This document shows, piece after piece, positions 1 through 7,033 of a DNA stretch of 13,064 bases; position 1 is the stretch's first letter, and each line of letters opens with the position of its first letter. The notes beneath the pieces were generated by a model that was given only the letters and a program-made list of their open reading frames with translations, made no database searches and was not told the origin of the DNA. The stretch is from positions 1-13,064 of the forward strand of contig URQP01000079.1 of the NCBI GenBank assembly GCA_900550025.1, in the 5' to 3' direction. Position numbers and translations under genes: made by a program. Source of the DNA: an uncultured Porphyromonadaceae bacterium (GTDB lineage: Bacteria; Bacteroidota; Bacteroidia; Bacteroidales; Muribaculaceae).

Positions 1-7
1 CGGGGCT

Positions 8-91
8 GCGCATTGAATGTTGAGGGTTCAATGTTGAGTGTTGAGCGTAAATTCTCTCAACTCTCAACACTCCTCACTCAACACTATGCGC
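8..91. repeat. Imperfect inverted repeat built from GTTGAG units
   Basis: Several copies of a GTTGAG/GTGTTGAG unit lie in one orientation (15-45) and then as the complement CTCAACAC (56-84). GAGTGTTGAG (36-45) pairs perfectly with CTCAACACTC (63-72), and GCGCAT (8-13) pairs with ATGCGC (86-91), so the whole stretch can fold back on itself. The same unit recurs at 195-241. It may be an intergenic repeat family or a terminator of a gene left of the window. I see no coding potential. Confidence 0.6.
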
Positions 92-122
92 GGCATCTAT
101 AATGCCGATTTATAATTTCTTA
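91..122 (+). terminator. Possible terminator of a gene left of the window
   Basis: CGGCAT (91-96) and ATGCCG (102-107) form a 6 bp stem with a 5-base loop, followed by the T-rich stretch ATTTATAATTTCTTAT. This could end a plus-strand transcript entering from the left. The stem is short and the T tract is broken, so this is tentative. Confidence 0.3.
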
Positions 123-194
123 TATCGAACTCACGTTATTTACAGATATTTGATGCGCCTCTATGGGAAAACAGTTTGCCGCTTTCACAAAAAT

Positions 195-241
195 AGTTGA
201 GTGTTGAGAGAGATTTTTCACTCAACTCTCAACACTCAACT
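195..241 (-). terminator. Perfect 16 bp hairpin, likely terminator of the lipoprotein gene
   Basis: AGTTGAGTGTTGAGAG (195-210) is exactly complementary to CTCTCAACACTCAACT (226-241), with a 15-base loop. Read on the minus strand the stem is followed by ATTTTTGTGA, which fits an intrinsic terminator for the lipoprotein gene that ends at 351. No T run follows on the plus strand. The arms use the same GTTGAG unit as the element at 8-91. Confidence 0.55.
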
Positions 242-315
242 TCAATGCGTGCCTCCACTTTGCGTGTATGGCAGAAGCTTATCTGTGCTTTCAACTCGTA
301 CGAGTCCGGATTTCA

Positions 316-350
316 TAGCCGCTGCCACCCTACAAGGTGGGTGATGGCTA
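316..350 (-). other. Stem-loop directly after the lipoprotein stop codon
   Basis: TAGCC (316-320) pairs with GGCTA (346-350), and CCACC (325-329) pairs with GGTGG (336-340), separated by an internal loop. It starts immediately after the TAA of the lipoprotein gene. With no T run beside it, it is more likely a 3' stabilising structure than a terminator. Its role is not known. Confidence 0.35.
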
Positions 351-1019
351 TTATTGTGGTATCATCGTTAGCGTGCCATCGGATGCTACTTCAAAGTCGA
401 TTTCGTAGTAGACTATTGATGTTGTCCCGGCATTTGACACGGTTTCGTTGCCTTTTTCGATTACGTTGAATGTGAATTCCGTGCGGTAGTCGGACGTGTA
501 TTCACCTTTGCCGCTGCTTGAAGTGGGGACTCCGGCTTCTATTCTGTACTCTGCCAGCGATTTAAATTCATATTCTGCGGGAATCATAGCCTTTGCCTCT
601 TCTATTTGTTTTGTGATTGCCGCAGGGTCGAGCTTGCTTGCGTCGATAGGTGTTATCTTTTCGTAGTCAAGTCCTTGACTGTACCAATGGTCGGGAGATA
701 TGTCGGCGGGCTTCCAGCCGAGCTGTCCTAAGAATCCTTGGCTGAACACTTGTCCGTTCGGTTTTACGAGCTTCACGAAAATGCTGCCCAAATTAAGGTT
801 GTTCTCCAATTTTTCGGAGTCGCTTGTTCCCTCGCTCCATTCGATTTGGATTATTTTCCATTCGTTGGGGTCGACGTTCTTTGTGGTGATTTCCTTTACT
901 TTTTCTACCGCTTCTGGGGAGTCCATAGCGAGTTTCCCGAATGAGCTTGCTCCGCCGCAAGAAGTGATTGCACCGGCTGTCAGCGCGATTGCCATCAAAT
1001 TTAAGAATTTGGCTTTCAT
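351..1019 (-). CDS. Small secreted lipoprotein of unknown function
   Basis: A 222-residue protein with a type II signal peptide: a short basic start (MKAKF), a hydrophobic core, and a Bacteroidota-style lipobox ITSC with Cys21 as the predicted lipidated residue. The sequence after the Cys is GGASS, without the acidic surface-export signal known from some Bacteroidota lipoproteins, so an inward-facing membrane location is at least as likely as the cell surface. The mature part is hydrophilic and mixed in character: a helical, charged start (residues 33-72), then a segment rich in Trp and Tyr (about 100-120), a Glu/Ala-rich helix (127-150) and a beta-rich end (175-220). I do not recognise the family. 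It follows the PNGase-like gene on the same strand, but a terminator and a separate promoter-like site lie between them, so it is probably a single-gene unit. The start is the only Met before the signal peptide. Confidence 0.8.
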   Translation of the reverse strand: MKAKFLNLMAIALTAGAITSCGGASSFGKLAMDSPEAVEKVKEITTKNVDPNEWKIIQIEWSEGTSDSEKLENNLNLGSIFVKLVKPNGQVFSQGFLGQLGWKPADISPDHWYSQGLDYEKITPIDASKLDPAAITKQIEEAKAMIPAEYEFKSLAEYRIEAGVPTSSSGKGEYTSDYRTEFTFNVIEKGNETVSNAGTTSIVYYEIDFEVASDGTLTMIPQ

Positions 1020-1086
1020 AAAAAGGTTTGTTTTAAAATTTATAAATAGTTAGTTGGTTTGAATTTTAAATGGTCTTTCGGTATTG

Positions 1087-1094
1087 CAAATATA
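1087..1094 (-). promoter_or_regulatory. Promoter -7 element for the lipoprotein gene
   Basis: On the minus strand this reads TATATTTG, an exact match to the Bacteroidota -7 consensus TAnnTTTG, about 68 bases before the start codon. The nearest upstream TTG (1119-1121) is 24 bases away, longer than the roughly 19 seen at the guaD promoter. A run of eight G lies in that spacer. Confidence 0.5.
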
Positions 1095-1097
1095 CAG

Positions 1098-1119
1098 AAA
1101 AGGGGGCATTACCCCCCCC
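1098..1119 (-). terminator. Terminator of the PNGase F-like gene
   Basis: On the minus strand GGGGG, a TAATG loop and CCCCC form a GC-only stem followed by TTTTCTGT. It lies about 50 bases past the stop codon of the PNGase-like gene. The G side is a run of eight G (plus-strand C at 1112-1119), longer than the stem needs. Confidence 0.6.
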
Positions 1120-1167
1120 AATTTGGTTAAAAAAGCATAATTGCATTTTATCTAAACTAACGTTGGT

Positions 1168-2556
1168 TTAGTTGCTGGCAATTTTGCGTGTCACTATTAC
1201 ATCGTTGGCTAAATACACGTTGAGCAGGTAGACTCCCTTGTCGAGTCCTGCAAGCGATACCGTGCGGTTGCCGTCTGTTGAGCGGTACAGACATGTGCCA
1301 GCCATGGAGTAGATTTCTACCTCTATTATGTCCTCGTCGCTTCCTATCACGATGCTGTCGCCGTTGCGGCTGATGCTGAGCATCGGCTCTTTTACTGTGG
1401 TGTCGATGCTTGCGTTGTCTTTGAATTCTCCTGTCTTAAGTCCTTGGAAGAACATCGACACAGGAATGTCGCCTTGTTGTTCAGGGAATACGGCTTCCGG
1501 AACGGAGATTTTCACGGAATGCTCTCCAGCTTTCATCGCTCCGAGGCGGATTATGCGGTTGTCAATCACGTCGCCCGGACACCAGTTGCTGAACGACTGC
1601 CATTCCTCGTCGCTCATCTTGAGATTTCCGTATATGCCGTTGGCTTGCGTGTTGTACTTTCGGAAAGGCTCGCAGCTTTCGCGTCCTGGCTTGTAGGTCA
1701 GCACAGGTTCTTCGCTTCCGTCCATATATACGTAATGCCAGCGGCGGTTGTATTCCTCGCCGTTGGCGTTTGCACCGTGGTTGGAGGTGATGAGCACGAT
1801 TTGAGCGTCGTTGACGTCGGATGCCAATGTGAAAAAGTAAGTTTTTTCCGTTTTACCGATTTCGTCGGTGGCGGCAGAGTTGTAATTGTTGAGGTTGTTT
1901 CCTTGATATTCCGGCTTTTTCATCACTATAGGCACTATGACGTTGTCGTTGCTGTTAGCCATTGTTGGCTCTGAAGTTACGAACTCCAGCGTCCCGGCGA
2001 ATATGTCGTTGCGGCCGGCGCATCCGGCAATCTGGGTGTTGGCGGAGTAGGGCATTCCGAACAGCTCGAATTCGAGCCAGAAGTCGTATGCGGCACGCAT
2101 ATTGCTGTCGTGGAACAGGTGGCCGAGATAGTCTACCTGAAACGAGTATGGCACGCGTTTCGGCAGCTTGTGGTAGTTCATGAATGGTGTGATGAAGCGT
2201 CCCAGTTCTATGCGTTCCACCCCTTCTCCGTCGATGGTATAGGTTTCCTGCCCTTTCGGCACGAATGCGAGGTTGATGTTGCCTATGCGGTCGTAGTTGT
2301 CGCAAAGGGCGCGTATGGTTACATTCATTTCCGTGGTCTCTCCGAAAGCGTCGAGTTGCTCGTCGGTCATCTTCACCGCGTAGAGCGAGTTGCGGTGACG
2401 GAGTACTCCGTCATTTTCGTCTGCGCCGAAAATGGTTTCGTTGTAGCCGTCATAGAACACTACGTCGTCGAAAAATGTAATTGTCTTTTCGGCCGATACT
2501 GCCGCCTCTCCGGCAAGCATTGCCAAACCGGTTAAAAATAGTCCTGTTTTGTTCAT
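1168..2556 (-). CDS. Secreted peptide-N-glycosidase F homologue with T9SS tail
   Basis: Predicted to cleave the amide bond between Asn and the first GlcNAc of N-glycans, freeing intact glycans from glycoproteins outside the cell. The 462-residue protein starts with a signal peptide (likely cut near residue 22, VSA/E). It then aligns by eye with PNGase F of Elizabethkingia: CDNYDR (85-90) matches CDEWDR, placing Asp89 at the catalytic Asp60; LGRFITPF (118-125) matches IGRFITPY; Glu268 in GEEYNRRWH (266-274) sits at catalytic Glu206; NWCPG (324-328) matches GWCPG. Cys295 and Cys326 fit the Cys231-Cys252 disulfide, whereas the Cys204-Cys208 pair is absent. The residue at active-site Glu118 appears to be Asp158 (YDFW for TETW). 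About residues 405-462 form a type A T9SS sorting tail (VEIYSMAG, DKGVYLLNV, final VTRKI), implying export across the outer membrane. It has its own promoter-like site and terminator. Family assignment is strong; activity is inferred. Confidence 0.88.
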   Translation of the reverse strand: MNKTGLFLTGLAMLAGEAAVSAEKTITFFDDVVFYDGYNETIFGADENDGVLRHRNSLYAVKMTDEQLDAFGETTEMNVTIRALCDNYDRIGNINLAFVPKGQETYTIDGEGVERIELGRFITPFMNYHKLPKRVPYSFQVDYLGHLFHDSNMRAAYDFWLEFELFGMPYSANTQIAGCAGRNDIFAGTLEFVTSEPTMANSNDNVIVPIVMKKPEYQGNNLNNYNSAATDEIGKTEKTYFFTLASDVNDAQIVLITSNHGANANGEEYNRRWHYVYMDGSEEPVLTYKPGRESCEPFRKYNTQANGIYGNLKMSDEEWQSFSNWCPGDVIDNRIIRLGAMKAGEHSVKISVPEAVFPEQQGDIPVSMFFQGLKTGEFKDNASIDTTVKEPMLSISRNGDSIVIGSDEDIIEVEIYSMAGTCLYRSTDGNRTVSLAGLDKGVYLLNVYLANDVIVTRKIASN

Positions 2557-2592
2557 TTCTGTTACTGAATATTGCTATTTTGTTTCTTATTG

Positions 2593-2600
2593 CAAAGATA
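2593..2600 (-). promoter_or_regulatory. Promoter -7 element for the PNGase F-like gene
   Basis: On the minus strand this reads TATCTTTG, matching TAnnTTTG, 37 bases before the start codon. A TTTG lies upstream (2617-2620) with a 16-base spacer, shorter than usual, so only the -7 part is well supported. Confidence 0.55.
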
Positions 2601-2635
2601 CGTTTGTTTTTTCATACAAAATGTAATTTTGCAAT

Positions 2636-2672
2636 AAAAAATAGGGATACGCATATTTTGCATATCCCTATT
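2636..2672 (-). terminator. Terminator of rpsO
   Basis: On the minus strand AATAGGGATATGC and GCGTATCCCTATT form a 13 bp stem with one G-U pair around a 7-base loop, followed by a T run and TTATTGC. It begins about 25 bases after the rpsO stop codon and separates rpsO from the PNGase-like gene. Confidence 0.8.
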
Positions 2673-2697
2673 CTTACGTTTTTAAGCAATCCGCGGA

Positions 2698-2973
2698 TTA
2701 CTTTCTGATTCCAAGCTCTTCTTGAGCGATGATGGCGCGGTAGCGTGCTATGTCTGTGCGAATCAGATAGTCGAGCAGACGGCGGCGTTTACCTACCAAC
2801 TTCTTAAGAGCGCGTGTCGTGTTATAATCTTTGTGATTTGACTTCAGATGTTCAGTCAAATGAGCAATACGGACAGAAAATAATGCAATCTGGGACTCAG
2901 GAGAGCCAGTATCAGTATTCGACTTACCGTATTTCTCGAAGATCGCTTTTTTGTCTTCAGAATTCAAATACAT
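2698..2973 (-). CDS. rpsO: 30S ribosomal protein S15
   Basis: S15 binds 16S rRNA early in assembly of the small subunit platform. The 91-residue protein has the normal bacterial length and the family's signature: the start MYLNSEDKKAIFEKYG, the TGSPESQIA motif (22-30), the HLKSNHKDYNT region (42-52), and the basic stretch KLVGKRRRLLDYL (58-70). It stands alone, with a promoter-like site upstream (3013-3043) and a strong terminator downstream. The usual neighbour pnp is not in view. Many bacteria autoregulate rpsO through its leader; the leader here is only about 35 bases and I see no clear pseudoknot. Confidence 0.98.
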   Translation of the reverse strand: MYLNSEDKKAIFEKYGKSNTDTGSPESQIALFSVRIAHLTEHLKSNHKDYNTTRALKKLVGKRRRLLDYLIRTDIARYRAIIAQEELGIRK

Positions 2974-3012
2974 TCTAAATAAGTTGATTAGTTAATATTA
3001 AATTTTGCGGTG

Positions 3013-3043
3013 CAAAGATATGCCATCTTTGCGACATACGCAA
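3013..3043 (-). promoter_or_regulatory. Promoter of rpsO
   Basis: On the minus strand TTG (3041-3043) and TATCTTTG (3013-3020) are 20 bases apart, fitting the Bacteroidota -33/-7 pattern, about 40 bases before the start codon. The -7 site forms half of an inverted repeat, GCAAAGA (3012-3018) with TCTTTGC (3026-3032). Confidence 0.6.
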
Positions 3044-3377
3044 TCATTTTGTCGCATAAATTCAAGAAATATTTAAGCGGGTTCTGGTTTGTAAGCAGAA
3101 GATATTCTGAAATATTGGTGTCTGCTAAAAATGAGGGCATTCGATTTATGGGGTGTAATGCGCCGCCGCAGGCAACTGTACGCTGCCTTAAAGGTTGTAT
3201 TGCAACAGGTGTCTCGCTGGGTGCGGATTTGGTGGTGATATTGCGGTGGAGTGAGTATATGTTTTTGCCTAAATTTCTGTCAATCAAATAAATGGTTAAT
3301 TAATGTTGAGTTTTTGTTGTGGCATGTTGTGAATTTATAGTGAGTGATATTTGTGTATGGAGTGCGGCTTTCTGTTC
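3044..3377. other. Intergenic stretch without a recognisable gene
   Basis: About 330 bases between the rpsO promoter and the promoter-like site of the next operon. Open frames of 93 codons (plus) and 99 codons (minus) cross it, but neither has a signal sequence, a recognisable motif or a believable start, and both run through the rpsO promoter. The section 3131-3200 is more GC-rich than its surroundings and holds a short hairpin (AGGCA ... TGCCT). I cannot assign it to a known RNA or riboswitch class. Confidence 0.4.
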
Positions 3378-3385
3378 TAAATTTG
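3378..3385 (+). promoter_or_regulatory. Promoter -7 element for the three-gene secreted operon
   Basis: TAAATTTG matches TAnnTTTG and lies 23 bases before the start codon at 3409, which predicts a very short leader. The nearest upstream TTTG (3350-3353) is 24 bases away, longer than ideal. Confidence 0.5.
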
Positions 3386-3408
3386 CACCAACTTAAAATT
3401 TATGTAAG

Positions 3409-5400
3409 ATGAGAAACGTGTTTACCATTATTTCCATGGCGGCTGTGGCCGCAATCAACTTTAATGCCTCGGCGGCCGACCCCGATTATGTGGTTGTAGC
3501 CGCCGAGCATCAGAATATAGAAAGTAATCCGCAGTATATGGATTTGCGCCCCGACGACGTGACCCGCCATCTCTATTTGTGGGAAAACACTGTCGTTGGC
3601 GAGACTTTGACCGACTCTCCATACGAGGGGAACGAATATACGCGCCTTACTGTCAATTCCGGATGGTTCGGTCTCGGCTTTATAAGCGATGCCCCTCTTG
3701 ACCTTTCGGTGTTCCAGCGTAAGGAAATGGTGCTGCATTTTGCGTTGCGCACCACTGCCACCTGCCCGCTTCAGGTAAGACTCGAGGGCGGCGCATATCC
3801 CGGTACGGCCACGATTAATCTCACAGGACTGTACGATGTGCCGCGCGACGGCGAATGGCACGTTGTCGAAATCCCGGTCAGCGCGTTTCAGGCTGCCGGA
3901 TTGGTTTGGGGCAGCTACGTGAAAAGCAAGAACTATTTCTCTTTGGTTTCCGAGGGGTCTGCTTCCGGGCAGGTAATTGATTTGGACTATATCTATTTCC
4001 ATAGCGGTACGCGCGAGGACGGCACTGTGTGGGAAGGCTTGCAGCTTGGGGAAGTGAGCGGCGACAATCCGTCGTCCTACCTTATAGCGTCCGAGCATAC
4101 CGGCATAGAGGGCAATCCGGCGTATGTCGACTTGCGTCCCGATGACGTTACCCGCCATCTTTACATATGGGATGATACTGCCGCCGACTATCCTGACTCT
4201 GATTTGGAAGCTTACGAAGGCTCGCAGTTCTCGTGCCTGCACATAACCAACGGCACTTGGTTCGGCTTCGGTGTGGTGAGCGACGAGGCTGTGGATATGT
4301 CGGCGATGTACGAGCAGCCGTATTACCTGCGCTTTGCCATAGCCACCAATTCGTTGATGCCGTTGTTCGTGAAATTGGAGGGTAATAACAACACGTCGGC
4401 CGTGGTATACCTGCAAGGTAAGTACCATTTCCGCCGCGACGGCCAGTGGCATCTTGTTCAGATACCGATGTCGGAATTCCTTAATCAGGGTCTTGACTGG
4501 CATGAGCCTGTCGCCGCGAAGAACTATTTCTCTTTGGTTTCCGAGCAGGCCACAAAGGACTATCTGCTGTCGTTCGACGCTGTGACCATCGAGGCCGGCG
4601 AGCCGCAGCCTGTAGAGGAAGAACGTCCGGAGGTCAATGTCGATGAATTGCCCGACTATGTGCTTGTGGCCTCGGAAGAGGGCGTGGTGCCGGTAGGGGA
4701 GGACTTCCTTGACTTGCGTCCTAACGGCACGGACATTAATCTGTATGTGTGGGAAAATACGGCCGTGGAGAATGCCCCTGTCGTTGGCGAGGCTTTCGAG
4801 GGAGCTGACTACAGTTCCTTGCAGGTGCAGTCGTCGTGGTTCGGCTTCGGCATCATGAACAGCGCGCCGAAAGATTTCACTTGCTTTGAATATAAGGACT
4901 ACAATTTCCATATCGCCTTGCGTACCACATCGGAAATGCCGATTCAGTTGCGCTTCGAAGGCTTGGGGCAGGGCGTCTACGACATTGATGCCGAGAATCT
5001 GCCGCGCGACGGCGAATGGCACGAGATAGAATTCCCTGTATCCGACTTGTTCGCGCAAGGCCTTGTATGGGAAGGCTCGCAGGAGGGCAAGAACTATTTC
5101 TCGCTTGTCTCCGAAACTGCCGAGCAGGGGGCTATCGTTGATTTCGACGCAATCTATTTCTATGCTACCGGGGAGAAAGGCGATGCCGGTGTGGCTGAAA
5201 ACGCCGCTTACGGCGAGTTCCCATTGTACTATTCCAATGGGACGCTCCATGCCGGGGGATACGGATTCGTTCAGGTGTATTCCGTAAGCGGACAGCTTGT
5301 ATATAATGGTGCTGGTGGCGAAATTCCGGTCGGCGGATTGGGCCGCGGTATGTATATCGCCCGTCAGGACGGCAAGACAGTGAAGTTCATTGTTGAATGA
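3409..5400 (+). CDS. Exported three-repeat beta-sandwich protein with T9SS tail
   Basis: A 663-residue protein with a signal peptide (cut near residue 23, SAA/D), three tandem domains of about 170 residues (roughly 26-198, 224-394, 416-585) and a type A T9SS tail (about 600-663: VQVYSVSGQLVY, GRGMYIAR). Each repeat keeps the same ordered signature: a DYVxVAxE-type start, a YxDLRP or FLDLRP turn, LYxWxxT, WFGxG, xLRxA or HxALRT, a PRDGEWH or RRDGQWH loop, GLxW, KNYFSLVSE and a final acidic-aromatic strand such as LDYIYF. The aromatic, beta-rich pattern looks like a carbohydrate-binding type beta-sandwich, but no catalytic motif is visible and I cannot name the family. It is first in an operon with two other T9SS cargo genes (26-base gap to the next). 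Short runs are identical at DNA level between repeats, and the frame is GC-rich. Secretion is well supported; binding is inference. Confidence 0.85.
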   Translation: MRNVFTIISMAAVAAINFNASAADPDYVVVAAEHQNIESNPQYMDLRPDDVTRHLYLWENTVVGETLTDSPYEGNEYTRLTVNSGWFGLGFISDAPLDLSVFQRKEMVLHFALRTTATCPLQVRLEGGAYPGTATINLTGLYDVPRDGEWHVVEIPVSAFQAAGLVWGSYVKSKNYFSLVSEGSASGQVIDLDYIYFHSGTREDGTVWEGLQLGEVSGDNPSSYLIASEHTGIEGNPAYVDLRPDDVTRHLYIWDDTAADYPDSDLEAYEGSQFSCLHITNGTWFGFGVVSDEAVDMSAMYEQPYYLRFAIATNSLMPLFVKLEGNNNTSAVVYLQGKYHFRRDGQWHLVQIPMSEFLNQGLDWHEPVAAKNYFSLVSEQATKDYLLSFDAVTIEAGEPQPVEEERPEVNVDELPDYVLVASEEGVVPVGEDFLDLRPNGTDINLYVWENTAVENAPVVGEAFEGADYSSLQVQSSWFGFGIMNSAPKDFTCFEYKDYNFHIALRTTSEMPIQLRFEGLGQGVYDIDAENLPRDGEWHEIEFPVSDLFAQGLVWEGSQEGKNYFSLVSETAEQGAIVDFDAIYFYATGEKGDAGVAENAAYGEFPLYYSNGTLHAGGYGFVQVYSVSGQLVYNGAGGEIPVGGLGRGMYIARQDGKTVKFIVE

Positions 5401-5426
5401 TTTATTAATTTTAAATAACAAAAAAG

Positions 5427-6971
5427 ATGAAAGTATTTACTTTTAGAATGATGGCTTGTGCCGCTATGGTTTGCGGTACGGCTACGGCTGCATTTGCGCA
5501 GCCTACGGCTTCTGCCCCAGTTCCTCCGGAATATGCGGCAAGCAAGGTTATTTCAATTTACAGCGACGCATACGAGAATCCTGTCGCTTGGAATTTCGGC
5601 GACTGGGGCAGCGGCACAGTCTATACTGAGGAAAAGATTGCCGGTACGGAGGACAATGTGGCAAAATTTGTCACCACCGACCTCGGCTATTTCGGCTGGG
5701 AATTGCAATCGGACGTGAATGCCGTAACAATGGACAAGCTGCATATCGACGTGTATGCCGACGAGGCGTTCACGATGGACATAACTCCTATCTGCCGCAC
5801 GCATGCAGACGGGGAGAAGCCACAGAACGTTTCAGTGGAAGCTGGGAAATGGACCAGCTTGGATGTTGATTTGCAATATTATGTGGACAACGGACTTGAC
5901 CTTTCGGGTGTGTTCCAGTTGAAATATTCCGGAATTGGCGCACGTATTTTCTATATCGACAATGTGTATTTTTATAGCACTTCTACCGAAGTCGACGAGG
6001 AGGCTCCGGCCAATCTGACAGCGGAATTGGTTTCAACTTCTTATTATTCTGCAACACTGAAATGCAATGCCACGGATAATTCCGGTGCTGTCACTTTCAC
6101 CGTCACTGACGAGGCCAACGGCGTTAATGTGTCGAAAGGCGCGGTTTCCGGCGAGGATTTTGAATTCAAGGTTGAAGGGTTGGAAGCTGGTAAGGATTAC
6201 AATTTCACGGTTTCCGCTTCCGACTTGGACGGTAATGTATGCGAAACGACTGTAGCTATTCCGGCTGCTACTGTAGCTGCCCCGGAGGCTGCGGCTGCTC
6301 CGACGGTGGAGGCTGAAAACGTTATTTCGATTTATAGCGATGTCTATGAGCCTGCCACCACGTTCATTTTCGGCAGCTGGGGTCAGACTACTACCGCAAA
6401 GGCAGTGCAACTTGGTGATGGCGACAATGCTTATTTCTTCGACCGTTTCAACTACATAGGTATGGAATTGAACGGCAATGTAGCTGCTTTTGATGCCTCT
6501 GAGATGGAGTATCTGCACATCGACCTTTATTCTCCCAATATCACACGTTTCCAAATCACTCCGATTTGGGGTAGCGAGGCTCTTTACGACGTGACGGTGA
6601 ACCAAAACGAGTGGAACTCTATTGATATCGACCTTTCGGAAGCATATCCTTCATTGAATTATACTAACATATATCAGTTGAAAATGCAGGCAGAGCCGGG
6701 ATCTCAGACCACAGCGTTCATCGACAACATCTATTTTTGGAAAGAAGACAAGTCTGGTGTTGAAACTGTAGGCGAAGAAAACGGTGTAAAAGTATATGCA
6801 GCCGATGGCGGAGTTTGTGTTGATGCCGCAACTGTTGTTGCAGTTCAAGTCTATGACCTTGCAGGTGTGCGTGTGTTCGATGCAGATGTGCAATCTGCAC
6901 GCATAAGCCTTTCTGACGGTGTCTATGTAGTGAAGGCAGGTGAAGTTGTAAATAAAATTGTAGTTAGATAA
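5427..6971 (+). CDS. Exported protein with two beta-sandwich modules, FN3-like linker and T9SS tail
   Basis: A 514-residue protein. A signal peptide (cut near residue 24, AFA/Q) is followed by a beta-sandwich module (about 40-184), a fibronectin-III-like domain (about 192-280, with ATDNSG and YNFTVSASDLDGN), an Ala/Pro-rich hinge (281-295), a second copy of the first module (about 298-438) and a type A T9SS tail (446-514: VQVYDLAGVRVF, SDGVYVV). Both copies begin VISIYSDxYE, carry WNFGDWG or FGSWGQ and LHIDxY, and end with IDNVYFY or IDNIYFW. From memory, the same VIS-YSD ... DN-YF module and FN3-like partner are attached to glycoside hydrolases in marine Flavobacteriia, where they are taken as carbohydrate-binding and spacer parts. 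No catalytic residues are evident. It lies 26 bases behind the previous gene with no terminator between, so co-transcription is likely. The start is supported by the signal peptide. Confidence 0.87.
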   Translation: MKVFTFRMMACAAMVCGTATAAFAQPTASAPVPPEYAASKVISIYSDAYENPVAWNFGDWGSGTVYTEEKIAGTEDNVAKFVTTDLGYFGWELQSDVNAVTMDKLHIDVYADEAFTMDITPICRTHADGEKPQNVSVEAGKWTSLDVDLQYYVDNGLDLSGVFQLKYSGIGARIFYIDNVYFYSTSTEVDEEAPANLTAELVSTSYYSATLKCNATDNSGAVTFTVTDEANGVNVSKGAVSGEDFEFKVEGLEAGKDYNFTVSASDLDGNVCETTVAIPAATVAAPEAAAAPTVEAENVISIYSDVYEPATTFIFGSWGQTTTAKAVQLGDGDNAYFFDRFNYIGMELNGNVAAFDASEMEYLHIDLYSPNITRFQITPIWGSEALYDVTVNQNEWNSIDIDLSEAYPSLNYTNIYQLKMQAEPGSQTTAFIDNIYFWKEDKSGVETVGEENGVKVYAADGGVCVDAATVVAVQVYDLAGVRVFDADVQSARISLSDGVYVVKAGEVVNKIVVR

Positions 6972-7033
6972 GTTAATTAGTAACCTTGGGGTTGGGGATT
7001 GTGGCTTCAGCCCCTTTCAAAAAGATTTGGAAA

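Noticed and set aside
1..241. CRISPR array from the GTTGAG repeats
   Set aside because: Units are only 7-8 bases, occur in both orientations and have no regular spacers.
3131..3240. Riboswitch ahead of the secreted operon
   Set aside because: I looked for TPP, cobalamin and SAM-type conserved boxes and saw none; the one short hairpin is not specific.
2988..3291. Open frames of 99 codons (minus) and 93 codons (plus) between rpsO and the secreted operon
   Set aside because: Both overlap each other and the rpsO promoter, lack recognised motifs and have no promoter suited to them.
3400..5421. A 673-codon open frame on the minus strand covering the entire first operon gene
   Set aside because: The plus strand frame has a signal peptide, three consistent repeats and a T9SS tail. 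The minus frame is low in recognisable motifs, and its repeated segments merely mirror the repeats of the plus-strand gene.
6992..7020. G- and C-rich stretch before the third operon gene as an internal terminator
   Set aside because: The GGGG/CCCC pairing is broken by mismatches and is followed only by TTTC, so it is too weak to claim.
6986..7033. Upstream start for the third operon gene
   Set aside because: The extra 16 residues would precede a normal signal peptide; the later Met mirrors the start of the preceding protein.
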